Numbered from the stretch's first letter, positions 10,505 through 23,775 are shown. The stretch is 64,000 nt of DNA from Aselliscus stoliczkanus (GCA_033961575.1 CM066737.1:67228771-67292770); one strand, 5' to 3'. The notes: generated from the sequence alone by a model not told the origin. Numbers and translations: made by a program.

Positions 10505-12508
10505 GTCTAATTTCATGTATACTATATAGAAGGACTTTTTAATGTAACCAATAAATTTTTGCTGATATAACATAAAAATAAAGTGCCAGAGGAAGATTAT
10601 GTACTTTATACTTATTTTACTGGAACTGGAACAACAATTTCTAAGATTAATGATTACAATGAGGAAAAATTTGGTTCAACAAACACTGTCACTTCTGTTC
10701 TCCATTGGGAATCTTCAACAATCAATAAAGATGCAAATTAACAGATTGTCTATCATTATTCATTATTTAATGAGTTCCTTGATATACTTACTAGTTGTTG
10801 AGTGTTCTGTTCATGCAAGTAATTATGAGAGCTACAATTTAGTGTACAATCTAAAAGCATCACAGGGACAAAACATTTTGCTATAATGCTCCTCATTCAT
10901 TAAAATATATAAATTACTTTAAAACAAGAAATTGGAGTGTGCCTAATGCTACTAAATATTCCAAGTCATGTGAAAGTTGCATCTTGCATGACTGATTACA
11001 TTATCTTTCAAAGAACTACAAAAAGGAACAAATGGCAAATAGTCTTATCTTATAGGCAAAGAAAAGTGAGCATTGAGAGATAAAAGAAACAGAAGTCAGA
11101 AGAAGGTCATAAAAATAACTGCCTCATGGCTCATAAATAATCAAAATATAAATGTCAAATGAACTTTATTGTATGGTATAGGTAGCCTAATAAAAATTTA
11201 GAGGCAAAAGAAGGCTTATTGTGAGGAGAAGGCCACCTATTCTCTGTCACTGAAGGTGATTATTCAAGTTTACAGACAGCCTAGACCTTATATGGTGTTG
11301 ACTTTCAATTGCCTACTTGTGCCAAGATCCTAGCGCTTGTCATATTCAAACAGAAAAGACAAGGATTGCTGTGCCTACAGTGGTCTGTCTGCTTTTGAGT
11401 GATAAACCTCTACCTAATCCATATTAGATTTAAGATACTAAATCTTAGAGGCTGTCATCAAAATGGAATCCTGTAAATATCTTCAAGTTTCCAACTTTAG
11501 AGATACACTTTTCATTTTGATTCATGACTTTGTGACTTTTTAAAGATTATCTCTAGTATAAACCCTTCATTGCCTTCACAAAGCCTAGATGCTGCAAATT
11601 ATAAGTCATTTTTCAATTGGTCTGTGTTGTGATTGCATTTTCTGTATAGGAAGGTTAGATATGATAGGATAGTATAGTATGATTTGTTTCACCAATTTTC
11701 TTATTATGCTTTTTTTTTAACTTGCATAAATTTGAATAGAGAAAAACTGCCTTTTCAAAGTGATAAAATTAATATATATAATGGAGCATCTGCCACTAGA
11801 TCACTGTTTAAATCTGCCTAAGCTTATTTAATATACAAACTACTATCAAGTGTTATTCCTTCCCAAGCAATGGCAGACAGCTGAATTCTTGGGTGGAACC
11901 ATTCTTTTAAATTTATATATACTTCTATTTATACAACACACCAAAGACTAAAATAAGCTTGTAGTCATGCACAGTATTCATGACTGTAATTAATGATTTT
12001 CCTTTGAGAATGAAATGTGATTTTGATATTATTAGCTTAAAAAATATGATTTGGTGAAGATTTCTTTTTTTTAATTTCAATAGAAGGATAAAGGTATATG
12101 TTGTCTCTTGGCAAAGCAATGAAAGTTAGCAGTTATTTGTCTTATACTTCCAGAATCCAGGAGCACTGAGTTCTGTACCTTCACCAAGGGAGACATAACT
12201 AATAGAATTGATAATTAATACTATTATATCACTCCTTAGAAATACTGATTAATTTATCTTTCAAAAGACCTGACTTCCAGTTTGCCGAGCTGATTAAAAT
12301 TATTTATTTAATTATTTTACTCTCTCCACCCTCCATGGACTGACACAACTTCACAGACTAGGAATGAATGAACAGTTTTAGAAAACTACCTTTCAAATAC
12401 ATAGCCAGCAGAGACAGAATTGGTCTGGGTGGATAATTAACTTTTAAAGGAACATAATTTCTCTTTCCTAGGTTGAATACATTTCCCATTTGTTTTATGT
12501 GACTATAT
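10505..12508. other. unique intronic sequence
   Basis: AT-rich intron with no recognisable repeat, exon or RNA gene. Short ORFs (for example 10599-10886) have no protein-like features. Confidence 0.5.
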
Positions 12509-13083
12509 TGTTCGGTCCCGCATGACTGGGCTAGGTGGGTGTGGAGAAGGGACGGCGAAAGGTTAAGGAAAAGAGAGAGACACACAAAATAGGAGAGAAA
12601 ACAGTTCGGGGCCAGGGGACCCCAGCCTCGTGGACTGGAGCCCCGAATCGGGCCTAACCGTTCCTTTTATTATCTTACACATAAGCAAGGGTCAATATAG
12701 CTTCCGAGGTCTGTGTGTCTCACGCCCAAAAACATAGCTCAAGGCCAAATCACCCACACCTGAAGCTGCCATTACTGGAGGTTATTGTCATGCACCTCTT
12801 AAGAGACAGAACTCCTTCTGCCAAGACTCACTGATAAGAATGCAGGGAGGACAGATATTATCATATCAATAGGCCATTTCACAGGCAGGCTGCCAGATCC
12901 TGAAACAAGGGTTTCGCGCCCTATTTCTATCAACTCATGATTCCTCCTGTTGGTTACCTACTGGTACCCACTGGCACCACAGGCACCCACAGGCACCCAT
13001 GCGACCGTGTCTGGCTTGGGTTGCCCCTCTCAAGGGATTTTACCTGTTTTTGACTGGCCATCCTTTGGTGCCAAACGGGGACA
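12509..13083 (-). mobile_element. solo LTR of an ERV2 (betaretrovirus-like) type
   Basis: Read on the minus strand it begins TGTCCCCG at 13083 and ends ACCGAACA at 12509, giving TG...CA ends. An AATAAA signal lies near 12665-12672 (minus strand). A C/G-rich block and a GT/CT-rich stretch (about 12575-12600) follow, as expected for R-U5. No gag/pol/env sequence or second LTR is adjacent, so this is a solo LTR of about 575 bp. No matching target duplication is evident (12503-12508 versus 13084-13089). The ERV2 assignment rests on general layout, not a database match. Confidence 0.75.
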
Positions 13084-14847
13084 TAATACAGTAAGCATAA
13101 TATTGAAGTTATGATCTGTCTTTATGGAGAGGTGCATGGAGGCAGACAGGCAGGCTATAATGTGACATTATATTAACAAAATGACAGCCTTCACTTTTCT
13201 TTTTGTTATAATATAGGAATTGATGTGTGGGTTACCCAAAAAACTAGGTTTTGAAGAAATATAGAGTGCTTACAAAGTCAAATTTCCCGAGAATTTGGCA
13301 ACAATCAAAAAAACCTAATTAACAGTTATGTGGGTAATACAAACTATGGATTTAGATGTTATTCTGTGACTTCCTCTGCCAAGAGTAAGGCTACCGTCCC
13401 ATCCCCATAAATATAAGAACCATTTTTATTCTTTCAAACAAACACAATGGTATTTCTTGTTGAATTTTTCAGATAAGAATAGTTAACAGAGTACTTGTGT
13501 ATCAAAATTTGTCTGGAATATATTTGGACAGTTTTATTTTGCCTTTAGTTATCTGACCCCTAATGTTCTTAATTATGAAGGGCTAGATTTTAATGATCCA
13601 CTATTAGGTGAGTCTTTTAAAGTTTCATAGTTGTTGTTTTTTTTAATTTAACCAATTTTCTATATTTAGAATTAGATATTCAACTAATCAAACTTTCAAT
13701 TAATAATTACCTTAGCATTATTAGTGCCAACAGTCTCAGATCAAGACAAAAATTTGGCATTTCTGTGAGTAGTACTCTAGTCAATCAAACTGGTCTTCCA
13801 CTTTTTATAACGTAATTAGATTACTGGCAGAGGATCAATCAAAATGTATTGCCAGGAAAAGATTAATTACTTCCTTTTTGTGAATTAATTAGTACCATAT
13901 TAGAATGCTAAGCAAATCTGATCTAGTGAAAGAAAAATGAATGTCAAAGAGATGTTAACCTGAGATATAGTCTAGCAGAGAGATCTATCATTTTTAAATT
14001 AATGACAAAACATATTCCTCTTCATTTTAAATGTAAAACTTTTTTAGCTCTAAATGTTCCTGAAACTCTATTTTTTCCTTTGTATCACAGAAATTTGTAA
14101 TGTAATAAAAATAATTAAAATTTTATTAAAAGTTGATGAAATTTTACACATAGGTATTCTTAGTTGAGGCTCAAATTTTAGACACCAGACCAACTATAAC
14201 ATCGTCAGATAGTGACTTCATGTGTGCAATGACCACATCCAGTGAAAAGGCTTTTAAAAATGCAGATAACATAACTTTTGCAGTTGAAGAAAATTATAAC
14301 ACTGATTAAACAAAGTCTCTTTTCCCCTTCACTTAGGAGGATTCTATTTGAAAATGAAATGATTCATGGCTGGTAAAATGAAGACTGACTTGAATCTCTT
14401 TAGAAACATTCTGTTTCACCATTTCTTTTCCAAAGAAACATGGATGTTATCTATGATCATTCAAATTGTAATTGTTATAAATTTACAAGTTACCCTTTCT
14501 TCTCCAACTTGCCCATAGTAAGAGAGCAGCAATGTATTCTCTATGCAAGAAAAAATACACATAGATATCCTGACTTCATATGTATGAACTATTCAAAAAT
14601 CTCTGAAGTTTAATGTGGTAGAGCTTTGCTAATATTTCCATGTGTCTCAGAACTGAGTCTAAATTATAATATTAGAGCAATGTTTTACAACATAAAGTTG
14701 TAAATCATTTTTAACTTTTCATAAATTATGTTTTACCTAATGCTGCTTATAAATAAATACATCTGAACATAGGGCAATATTTAGTTTACTGTGTTTAGAG
14801 TATTCCCAAGAGGATAACACTGCCTCCAATTCTCTCAATTAATACTA
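13084..14847. other. unique intronic sequence
   Basis: AT-rich, with no recognisable gene or repeat. Confidence 0.5.
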
Positions 14848-15798
14848 CAAAGTATGATCAAAAGAGATGGTGAATGTTTAAATTTAAAAAAAATTATTAC
14901 AACAGGAGACACATTGTTATTAAGGCCCTTCAAAATTCTGCCCCTCACTTCAAACACACTTATCCCATCATTCTTGCCATTTTCTGAAGCAGTTCTGGAA
15001 GTCCTCTTTTGTGAGTGTCTTTAGACGCACTGGCTGCCTTGATGTCCTGAATCATTTTGACTTTGGAGAAGAGCCAGAAGTTACACAGTGCCAAAACCAG
15101 TGAATAAGGTGGATGAGGACACACTGTAATGTTTTTGACAGAAATTGCTGTACCAGAAGCGATGTGTGATATGGAGCCTTTCTGTTGTGATCAACAAATA
15201 TGGTCAATGCTGCTGCCGAGTGCCATCTAACAGAAAGCCAGAGGATCTTCAATACAAGAAGCAGCACATTGAATCTTGTAACAGTGTGTGACAAGACTCA
15301 ACTTGTTCGGTGAAGTTAGTCGGATGTGAGATATGGTTGAGAGAAGGTGTGTTTTAAAGTGTGCCATAAATCATGGATCACGAACAATGCATTAACATGA
15401 AATGGGCAAATGGTTTCATCTTCCATCATGACAACACTGTGTCACACATTGCTTCTGGTATACAGCAATTTCTGTCAAATAAAAACATAATGGTGTGTCC
15501 TCATCCACCTAATTCACCGGATCTGGCACTGTGAGACTTCTGGCTCTTTCTCAAGTTAAAATGAGCATGAAAGGTAAACGTTTTGAATCAATTCAGGATA
15601 TCAAGGCAGCCACAACAGAGCAACTAAAGACACTCATGAAACAGGACTTCTAGAATGCTTTGGAAAGTGGCAAGAATGATGGGATAAGTGTTTTTGAAGC
15701 AAAGGGGAGGATTTTGAGGGGGATTAATGGCAATGTGTCTTTTACTGTAATAAATTTTTTTAATTTCTACATTCACCGTATTTTATGATCGTACCTTG
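14848..15798. mobile_element. fold-back mariner: two transposase 3' halves in inverted orientation
   Basis: Both ends carry the same mariner terminus: 'caaagtatgatcaaaaga' at 14848, and the reverse complement of 'tgatcgtaccttg' ending at 15798. TA lies outside on both sides. Left part 14890-15300 is the transposase 3' half in minus orientation, and right part 15390-15750 is the same half in plus orientation. The plus copy reads FIFHHDN (second catalytic aspartate), then HPPNSPDLAL and FWLF. Both copies contain stops. Neither holds the N-terminal DNA-binding domain. The whole element is a large palindrome with a diverged centre. Confidence 0.88.
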
Positions 15799-18700
15799 TA
15801 TATCTTGATATATAAAATTCCAAGAAGTACATGGTCATACCCTGTTCTCTACTAAGGCCACACTCTTGTGTGCCTACAAAATCCTTTGAAAATGCAAAGA
15901 CATTACCTGTTAGAGTATCCACACTAAACCAGCACAACCAGTAATGCTGTTTAGGGGTTGGATTTCTGTTTGTTTATTTTTACCAAATTAGATAGCTTCA
16001 AAAAGTAGGGTTTATTGGAGAGGGCAAATTTAATTTGATACAGTTGTGTTAGGAGGAAAGCTCTGGGACATAGGCTGTTAGCCAAAAAAGGCAAAACTAC
16101 ATAGAACGGCAATAAGTAACCCTCATAATAAAGCGTAAAGTCAGAAGATTGCAATTGTGATGTTTAAACATTCAAAAACTTTCAGATGGAATGAGACAGG
16201 ATGTTTTATTAAACTTTTCTTCTGAAAGAGAAATAATTGGATTGCACTGGCTTGTATTTTTATCTTAAAAAGGTAAATTAATATTCTTGACAAAAGACTC
16301 AAGAGAATGGATAACATAATTTCTTTATCTAATCATCAGATTTCTGTCAACCTGGGAACTATATTTCAAAGTAGTGTTAATAAATCTACCTAGAAAATTT
16401 TTGGAAAAATCTTATTCATAAAAGTTGCATTTCTATCTCTTTTTGTAAACTTACAAAGAATTTTCAGAACTATGTACTATTTTGGGCAATTCATTAGCAG
16501 AAAAGGAAGCAGATTGAGGATGTAATGCCTTTCAAACTATGAAATGGGAACTGCATAATTTAATTCCATTGCTTGAGGACATTTATTTCCTTTAACAGTT
16601 TACATTCCTATTTGTGGTGCTATCGACTAACATTGCACAGTTTATTGGCATCTGCTCTATACCACAAAACCCATTATTATGTACTATTTCAGAACTATGG
16701 AGTTTCTTTTTGAAGAATTAAAGCACCCTATCATCTGTATTAGCCTAAAGAGATTATTTCGCTATGGAAAATTTTGCATCAGCTATTTTTCCTTCTTAAT
16801 CAAAACAAAACACATATATGTACTACATTAAAAATCTCACTAGTAAGACATATTAAGATAATAGAACTTCTTTAAAGTGACATATTGTGCTTCTTGAACT
16901 TGTAATAATAAGGTCCTTTATTCTTCAAAATAGAAAACCTAACCAAAAAATTATTTTTGGAACATATTTTAAAGGGAAGTATCAGGTCCAGTAGGAGAGT
17001 AAGTAGTTAATGTTACTCATAGTAAAAATAAACTTTAAACATTGACCCATCAATATTGTTAGACATATACAGAAATGGACATTTGTTTTTAATTACCTCT
17101 ATCCTTAGCATACATTTTAAAAAATAACAAGTATCAAAAATGTATTATTTGTATTACTATTACTATTGCATACATCCATTGCAATTTTAAAATAAAGCCT
17201 GATTAAGAAAGAATTTTGTTAACTTAGAATTTGCCATTGCTTCTCCTCTAATTGCGAACAAAATATTTAATGGTCAAAATAATAATGTTAATATGATTAA
17301 AGGAGAGAAATGTTTAGTCCCCAGTAGAAACAAGCTTTACAAATAAAGCTCCTATGTATGTTAGCTCATACATTGTTGCTAACACACTCTTAACTATAAA
17401 TAAAATCAGTTCCTGTAAAGTATTCTTCATTTGAATATTTTTAAAACAACTACTTATAATTAAATGTAATTGAGATGAAGAAACCTGTATTTAATTGTAA
17501 ATGTTTCATAATTCCCATACCAATTCTGTCCTTTTTACTACCATTAATATCCTATCTTAGTCTCATTCAGCTTGAAAGCTCATCTCAGAATTAGATCCAC
17601 ACGGTTGATGTTCACTCTGAGATTATTCTTTAATTGTTGCTATGCAATCCTCTAAGAAAAGGGCATAGTGTGCAAAGTATGCTTACTATGACATATGCAA
17701 AGGAATCAATTCCCTCTAGTTTATGAAAATGATGTCATTTCACCTCTATATTATCACCTGTTAACAGGGCAGTGATAGAACTACAATCAAAATAATTTAT
17801 GCAGTAAAAAAGAGCAAGGACACCTTGCTTAACCATATTTGTTACTATGACCATATTATTAGAGATTGACTCTGAGCTTATTGTATTGGTGGATATAATC
17901 ACAACTATGTATTTCTACAAGAAGTTATTAAATCCTCTTATACCTAGTAAGTGAAAGGTAGGTTAGTGTTGCATGTTATTGAATTTTTCATCCTCAGAAT
18001 GAATATTGCTAAATTATTCTAAGTATAAAATTTAATATAGGGATAGCAGATGTTTTGGACTTTCTAAATTTGGTGACTAAAAAGTCTCTAAGATGTTTAC
18101 ATTGAAAACACCTTTAATATTCAGCGTCTACTCTTGTAGATAGAAAAAGGTTGATGTTAAGCTGTCATTGGTATTGTGTGTTTAGTTTCAGATTTCATCT
18201 CAATGTTTAACCGATACATTTCCCTTATTTTTTTGTTTCAAAAATAGGGGATTAAAATATAATGATGGGGAAGCCATTTTGATTTCAAAACCAGATGCTT
18301 TATTTAAATTATTTACCCATATAATCCATATGATCAAGATAACTTATCAAAATTTCTGTTTTATATTAATTTTATATCTATTTATATTAATTTATATTTT
18401 AGATGTTTATGCTAGTTGTAGTTAATGAAGTTTTCTATTTAGTATCAACTTCATGATCGCTTTTAAGAATTCTCAACATCTTTTGATTTTCCCAAATATA
18501 GCTTTTATGCCTTCAGTCTGTAGACCCAACCTGAATATCTCTCTAAACAGTAACATGACATAAGGCACATGGTTTCACTACATTATTGAAAACCTCAGAC
18601 CAACTCCTCTGAAATGGAGTCAGGATTTCTTATTTACTTAAAAAGAGAAGTAATTTTCTATGATCCTTATTTCTATTAAAAAAAAAATCTAAAACATAAT

Positions 18701-19062
18701 TTCTATGAATTACAATAATAATTGATATGTACAGAAAGAAATTAAATAAATAAAATAAAACAGTTGGTTATAGACATTTAAATACATGTATATATAAATA
18801 GAAAATTCTGTCTATGCCTAAACAAAATGACTATATTAAATTTTATAATATATTTTATTCAAATAAGATGTGGTCACACATTTCAAATATTATAAACTGA
18901 TTCCTATGTACCTTCCACCTAATTCTGTATTTTTACCTTTTAAAAATGTGTAACTTGCATTAACATAATTAAATGGCCAATGTTATTATGGCTGCAATTG
19001 TTTGACTTAACAAATACATAATGAGCCTATTTATACTGCAGGACTAGAGAGGTGTCACTTAC
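15799..19062. other. PCDH11X intron downstream of the exon (gene orientation), unique
   Basis: AT-rich unique sequence with no repeat that I recognise. Its right edge is the splice donor of the exon: the minus-strand sequence after the exon is 'gtaagtgac', a strong consensus donor at 19054-19062. Confidence 0.6.
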
Positions 19063-19261
19063 TGGATTCAGGATCAGAGTTGCCATCCCCTTCAGTGCGG
19101 TTGTTGGGTGCAGCATGATCGAAGTACTCCTCCTGAGGATAGCCAGGAGGCAGAGCATGGGATGTGCTGGGAAGGCTGCCCACATCGTGGTCACCCAGTC
19201 CACCATCACTGCTGCTTTCCTGAGAGCCTTCTGGTAGATGAAATGTGACACGCCGCTGGGA
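19063..19261 (-). CDS. PCDH11X: protocadherin 11 X-linked, one cytoplasmic-domain coding exon (partial gene)
   Basis: The 199-bp minus-strand exon is open through 66 codons, reads [20 protein letters not shown] at its start and ends in GDGNSDPES plus one extra base. I recognise this as the intracellular tail of PCDH11X (delta-1-type protocadherin, neuronal cell-adhesion receptor), between the conserved cytoplasmic motifs and the downstream tail. The acceptor is a pyrimidine-rich tract ending in 'cag' (19262 upward), and the donor is 'gtaagtgac' (19062 downward). The exon begins in phase 0 and ends with one base of a split codon, consistent with the threonine that follows in the known protein. 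It has a normal coding appearance and much higher GC than its surroundings. No neighbouring exon is visible, so the flanking introns exceed 19 kb and 44 kb. PCDH11X rather than the related PCDH9 or PCDH7 is favoured by the QEEYFDHA and GDGNSDPES stretches, judged from memory of the family. Confidence 0.93.
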
Positions 19262-19915
19262 CTGAAAGGAAGAAAGAAAATTACAGGGTTTCAGCTATGA
19301 TCTGAATAATTGCTTAATGCATCCAATTCAGAAAATGCATTATTTCAGCTATCTAGTGAAGTCACATTAACATTATCTTGATTTGGGAACAATTTCAGGC
19401 TTTTGTGAACAGTCAGCTCTGTGTTCAAACCTGTTTCACCTGGCACCAGAGTTGCTCCATTATATTTTGAAACAAGGCATATCCAGATGCAGAGTGAAAG
19501 TCAACTTGTTCTAAAGCAAGAGGCTGTCAGCCTTTATAGACATTTGAGCATACTAGAAATTCTGATCATCATCATTTGAACATGGATTTATTGAGCTACC
19601 ATTTGACAAGAATTCATTATTTGAATAATAAGCATGAATAAATATAACAAAATTTTATTGCTATATCTGTAAGATTCTGGTGGGCTGAAACAATAAAGAA
19701 TTGATTAAATGCATTTAATCATGTAGGCTTAGAAAATTAAAACTACAAGTCATCTTTTCAAAGAATCTTAGGAGTAATATTTTGAATTGGAATTCATTTA
19801 AATCAATTCTACACTGTAAAAAATACAAATACTTACATGGTATGGTTAACAGTTGATGGTAATTATAAAAGCAAACTATAGGTATCATCTTAAATCGTAT
19901 AAAAAATATATACAT
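19262..19915. other. intron immediately upstream of the exon (gene orientation)
   Basis: It contains the splice acceptor: on the minus strand, 'tttctttctttcctttcag' ends at 19262. The remainder is AT-rich unique sequence up to a SINE. Confidence 0.65.
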
Positions 19916-20331
19916 GGAACCAGCCAAATGGCGCACTGGTTAAGAACTGGCTTGGGATGCTGACTCTGAGGAGCAGGGCCCCGGTTCAGATCCCACATAT
20001 GAGGGCCAGTGACACTACCCTCTACAGCTAAGATGGTGAACAACAGCTCCACCTGGAGCTGGGCTGCTATGAGTCGCCGGGTGGCCTAGCTGCAGCCCCT
20101 GCTGCAGTGGGCTGCCATAGGCTACAGTGAGTGGCCGGCAGCTGGTGTGAGCTGCCAAGAGCCGCTGTGAGCGGCTGTCCAGAGGCCAGTGACCAAGATG
20201 TTTCACCCAGGAAGAGCGCAATGATGATACCAACATGGGCCAGTGAAGCAAAGTCCTCCACAACTAGGCTGAAGAACAAAAAGGACAGCAACTTATCTGT
20301 TCCCCTCCCCCAATTCCCCAATAAAATCTTA
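19916..20331 (+). repeat. tRNA-derived SINE, long form
   Basis: Same family as 7846-8320, here starting 'ggaaccagccaaatgg' with a diverged first few bases. The body ends 'ccccaataaaatctt' plus A's. Flanking 'aaaaaatatatacatg' and 'aaaaaatatatatatatatg' look like an imperfect target duplication. Confidence 0.88.
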
Positions 20332-20424
20332 AAAAAATATATATATATATGCCAAAACAAAAGGTTCATGACAGCCAGCAAGAGTGATAATGCTAATAGA
20401 TGTAGCAGTATTTTGGCTCTCAGC

Positions 20425-20895
20425 ATTGCTGTATGTAGTAGCTAGTCTCCAAAGCTAGCCCCTGCAATGCACCTCACCTCTTTCTATTCAGACCCTTCCT
20501 TATGCAGTCCTCTACCAGACTGAGTATGAGCAGGCCCTGTGTAACCAAACCTTGTAGTTTCTGTCTTGCTCCCTTGGGATACTCACTCTGGGGGAAACCA
20601 GCTGCATTGAAAGAAGTTTGACTACTGTGAGACTGCCATACTCTGAGGAAACTCAAGCTAGCCATGTGCAAAGACTGCATAGAAAGAAAGTTCAATACCC
20701 CAAGAAGCCCAGCTGTGCCAGCCAGTCTAGTTCAGGTACCAGATATGTATGTGATGAATCCTTCTGGACATTCCAGTTTATGGCCTCATTTGAGTCATTC
20801 CAGCCATCTCTAGACATTTAAGTCACCTTTTTTAGTCGCTAGTCATTGTGGAGCTCTGCATTACCCAACTCTTGATACAAAAAAAATGCAATGTA
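20425..20895 (+). mobile_element. MLT1-type MaLR (ERVL-MaLR) LTR
   Basis: It contains the MLT1 pattern 'actctgggggaaaccagctg', then 'gaggaaactcaagctagcca', then 'gacattccag', in plus orientation. It is strongly diverged, with no internal region recognised. Confidence 0.72.
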
Positions 20896-21144
20896 CAATT
20901 GGTTTTTGTTTCATGCTCCAAAGATTAGAGATAGTTTGCTATGTGACAAATACATCAACCAAAATACTTCACTACTAGCAGTATAAAATATGTAATTAAG
21001 AGACAATTATTTAAGAAATTTATACATACCAAAGGTCACATACAGTTAGGAACTAGGAATTTCCATGACAGAAATGTAGATGCTTTCACATATTCAGGTT
21101 AAATAGCAACATCTTCAGATGGAGATATGATAACATTTGAAGAT

Positions 21145-21400
21145 ACTTGCTATAGACTGAATGTTTAGTCCCTCTCAAAATTTATAATGTTGCAACCTAA
21201 TACACAATATGATAGTATTCAGAGGTGGGGCCTTTGGGAGGTGATTGGACATGAGGGTGGAGCATTCATTAACGGGATTAGTGTCCCTACAAAAGCAGCC
21301 CCAGAAAGCTCCCTCTCCCCTTCTGCCAGTTGAGGACACAGCAAGCTAATTATGTCAGTCTGGCAAAGCTGGACTTGACTGTTCTGTGTCTAAGAAGCCA
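21145..21400 (+). mobile_element. MST/THE1-type MaLR LTR, 5' part
   Basis: It reads 'tatagactgaatgtttagtc', then 'ggtggggcctttgggaggtg', then 'gggattagtgtccct', then 'ttgaggacacagcaag', the order of blocks in MST-like LTRs on the plus strand. The 3' part is lost or unrecognisable after about 21400. Confidence 0.75.
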
Positions 21401-22608
21401 TATGCTCATTCAGTTATTGGTTAAACCTCATTTAATTCCAAAAATTATTTTTGGTTGTTAAAATATTTTCATTCAATTCAAGTAATATATAAACATTTTT
21501 AATTACAACCCTTTTAACAATGCAAGTCCTGGAAAAATAGCATTTCAAAATGACTGAAACATTATATTGTAGACATTTATTTATAATTAGCTATTGTATA
21601 CAACTTAAAAAATAATATCTAACACATAGATGAAAAAAAATCTTATGTAAAATAATCCAGTTCACCATGAGACAAATTTATAATTGCTTGCACCATAATG
21701 CATAACTGTAAGAGATATTTTAATTTTCTATAGGACACAAGTAATATATTTTAACTATATATGTACCATGTACCATATAAATGGTACATGATTCATATAT
21801 TATGTACCTAGTGTGTGTATATAAATATATGTATTTTTATCATTAAAAAATTTTAAAGTATTAGACCTAGATAAAGAATCTATGAATAAGGAAACAATTA
21901 CTGGTAACAAAAATAAATTAATCTAGAATTTAAAATGTGCTGGTTAAGCATGGAGTCACAGATCCTAACAGAAGGAAAATTGTGTCAAATGATAGAAGTG
22001 GGGGATATATATGTTACTTTCTGATGTAAGGGAAATAGAGTTTTGTGTTCACTTGCTTATTTATGCAGAAAAGAACAAGGCAATTTAAGTTAAAAAATGT
22101 TATCCCATTCTAGGACACCTGTACTAGTGACTTACAAAAAGCCCTTGCAAAGGAATGCCATAAAGTTAATCTGTAATAGGCCTGGTCATGTACTCATCCC
22201 CAACCTTCTTGATACTAATAAATTGAATCCCTGTAGGGGTAAATGAAAGAGAATGAATAGGTTTGTAAGGACTCCCTTTAAGTAAATAAAACTACTTTTG
22301 GTCCTTTCCTGAATGCACATAAAAATATCACCAGCCCCAGCACCACGTTCCTGAAATGCAGTTCTTATATTTGACATTGTCCCACATACACCTTGGATGT
22401 TTCAAAAGCAGAACATTCACATTAATCAACTAATTTGGTTATATTAGTTTTAATAAATATCAGAATGCCTCAAGTGGAGATCAAGCTACGTTGTTCGGTC
22501 ATTAACATCTGTATATCATTTTAAAATAAACTGAAGTTGAACAACATATTGGGGATTTAATTTCTTTATCAATTCAGTTTCAAAGTTTACAGTCTGAAAT
22601 ATTGTTTT
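21401..22608. other. unique intronic sequence
   Basis: AT-rich, with no gene or repeat recognised. Confidence 0.45.
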
Positions 22609-23019
22609 GTTTTTTGTTTTTAAAGATTTTATTGGAGGAATTGGGGGAGGGGAACAGCTTTGGGGAATCGGGGAAGAGGAACAGACAAGTTGCTGTCTTT
22701 TTGTTCTTCAATCTAGTTGCGGAGGACGTTGCTTCACTGGCCCATGTTGGTATCCTCATTGTGCTCTTCCGGGATGAGGCAGATGAGTCGCCAGCCTCTG
22801 CATGGTTGCTCACCGCGGCTATTGGCAGCTCACTGTAGCCTATGGCAGCCCACTGCAGCAGGGGCTGCAGCCTACACTGTCGCCAGAGCTCACAGACCAG
22901 CTCCAGGTGGAGCTGTTGCTAGCTGTAGAAGGCAGTGTCACAGGCCCTCATATGTGGGATCCGAACCGGGGTCGCTGGCATCCCAAAACCAACTCAACCA
23001 ATGTGCCACTCGGCCGACC
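22609..23019 (-). repeat. tRNA-derived SINE, long form
   Basis: Reverse orientation: T-rich tail at 22609-22625 and tRNA-like head ending 'cggccgacc' at 23019. The target duplication 'ctgaaatattgtttt' is perfect on both sides (22594-22608 and 23020-23034). Confidence 0.93.
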
Positions 23020-23569
23020 CTGAAATATTGTTTTTGTCTATTTTTATAAACCATAGAAGGCATTCAAATATTATCAAAATATTATCAATTAAATATAGTA
23101 TTCTATATCTTTATTCAGTGAATTCACAAGGGGTTCTATGTTTGTACATACGTGAATAACTAGGTTGTCCATCATTTCAGAAATCTCCATGAAATATTTC
23201 TGCAAGTGAAATTGACTGTAATGGTGACTTTATGGGATGGAAATAAATCCCGGATTATTCATGAATAAATGTCTGAACTGAATGGCTAGTTATTTTTCTG
23301 CCAGAAAGAGAAACATCCACAGGGTCCCTCTTGCTATATTCTACTTGCCTTGTTTTTAGCTCAAATCAATCAAAATTCCAGAATATATGAATGCTCAGAA
23401 ATAATACTGGTGTCAGCTAGATGAATCATTTACAAGCAAACTATCAAATTCCCAACATTCTTGTGTCCTTTATACCACATGAAGGCATAATTCCATGCTA
23501 AGCATTAGGTGAATACCGTTACATTTCCATAACATGATGTAAGTGGCATTTTAGAAAGGTTAAGCTGGC

Positions 23570-23775
23570 AGCAGAGAGGTTGCATGCAGATAGGCCAGCC
23601 TGTGAATCTCATTATGGAATGTTTGAGTATCATGTTCCAGAAGGCTCATTAGAATTACCTGTCAAAGTTTTCAAACTAATCATAAAATCTTGCTCTCCAC
23701 TTGACTCCAATTCTAATACATCCGACCCAGCCTATCTTAGATTCTCTGTCATAGCCAGTAACTCTGATTAGAAAA
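23570..23775 (-). repeat. possible MER5-like hAT fragment
   Basis: A block around 23645-23690 ('attagaattacctgtcaaag') resembles the conserved end region of MER5/MER3-type elements. The rest is too diverged to assign, and orientation is uncertain. Confidence 0.3.

Noticed and set aside
10599..10886. 95-codon ORF considered as a small host gene
   Set aside because: AT-driven composition, no splice or homology support, and inside the intron on the opposite strand.
19052..19237. plus-strand ORF over the PCDH11X exon, and the ATG-initiated minus-strand ORF 19027-19251
   Set aside because: One is antisense. The other is in a different frame from the recognised exon frame, which is open, spliced and family-like.
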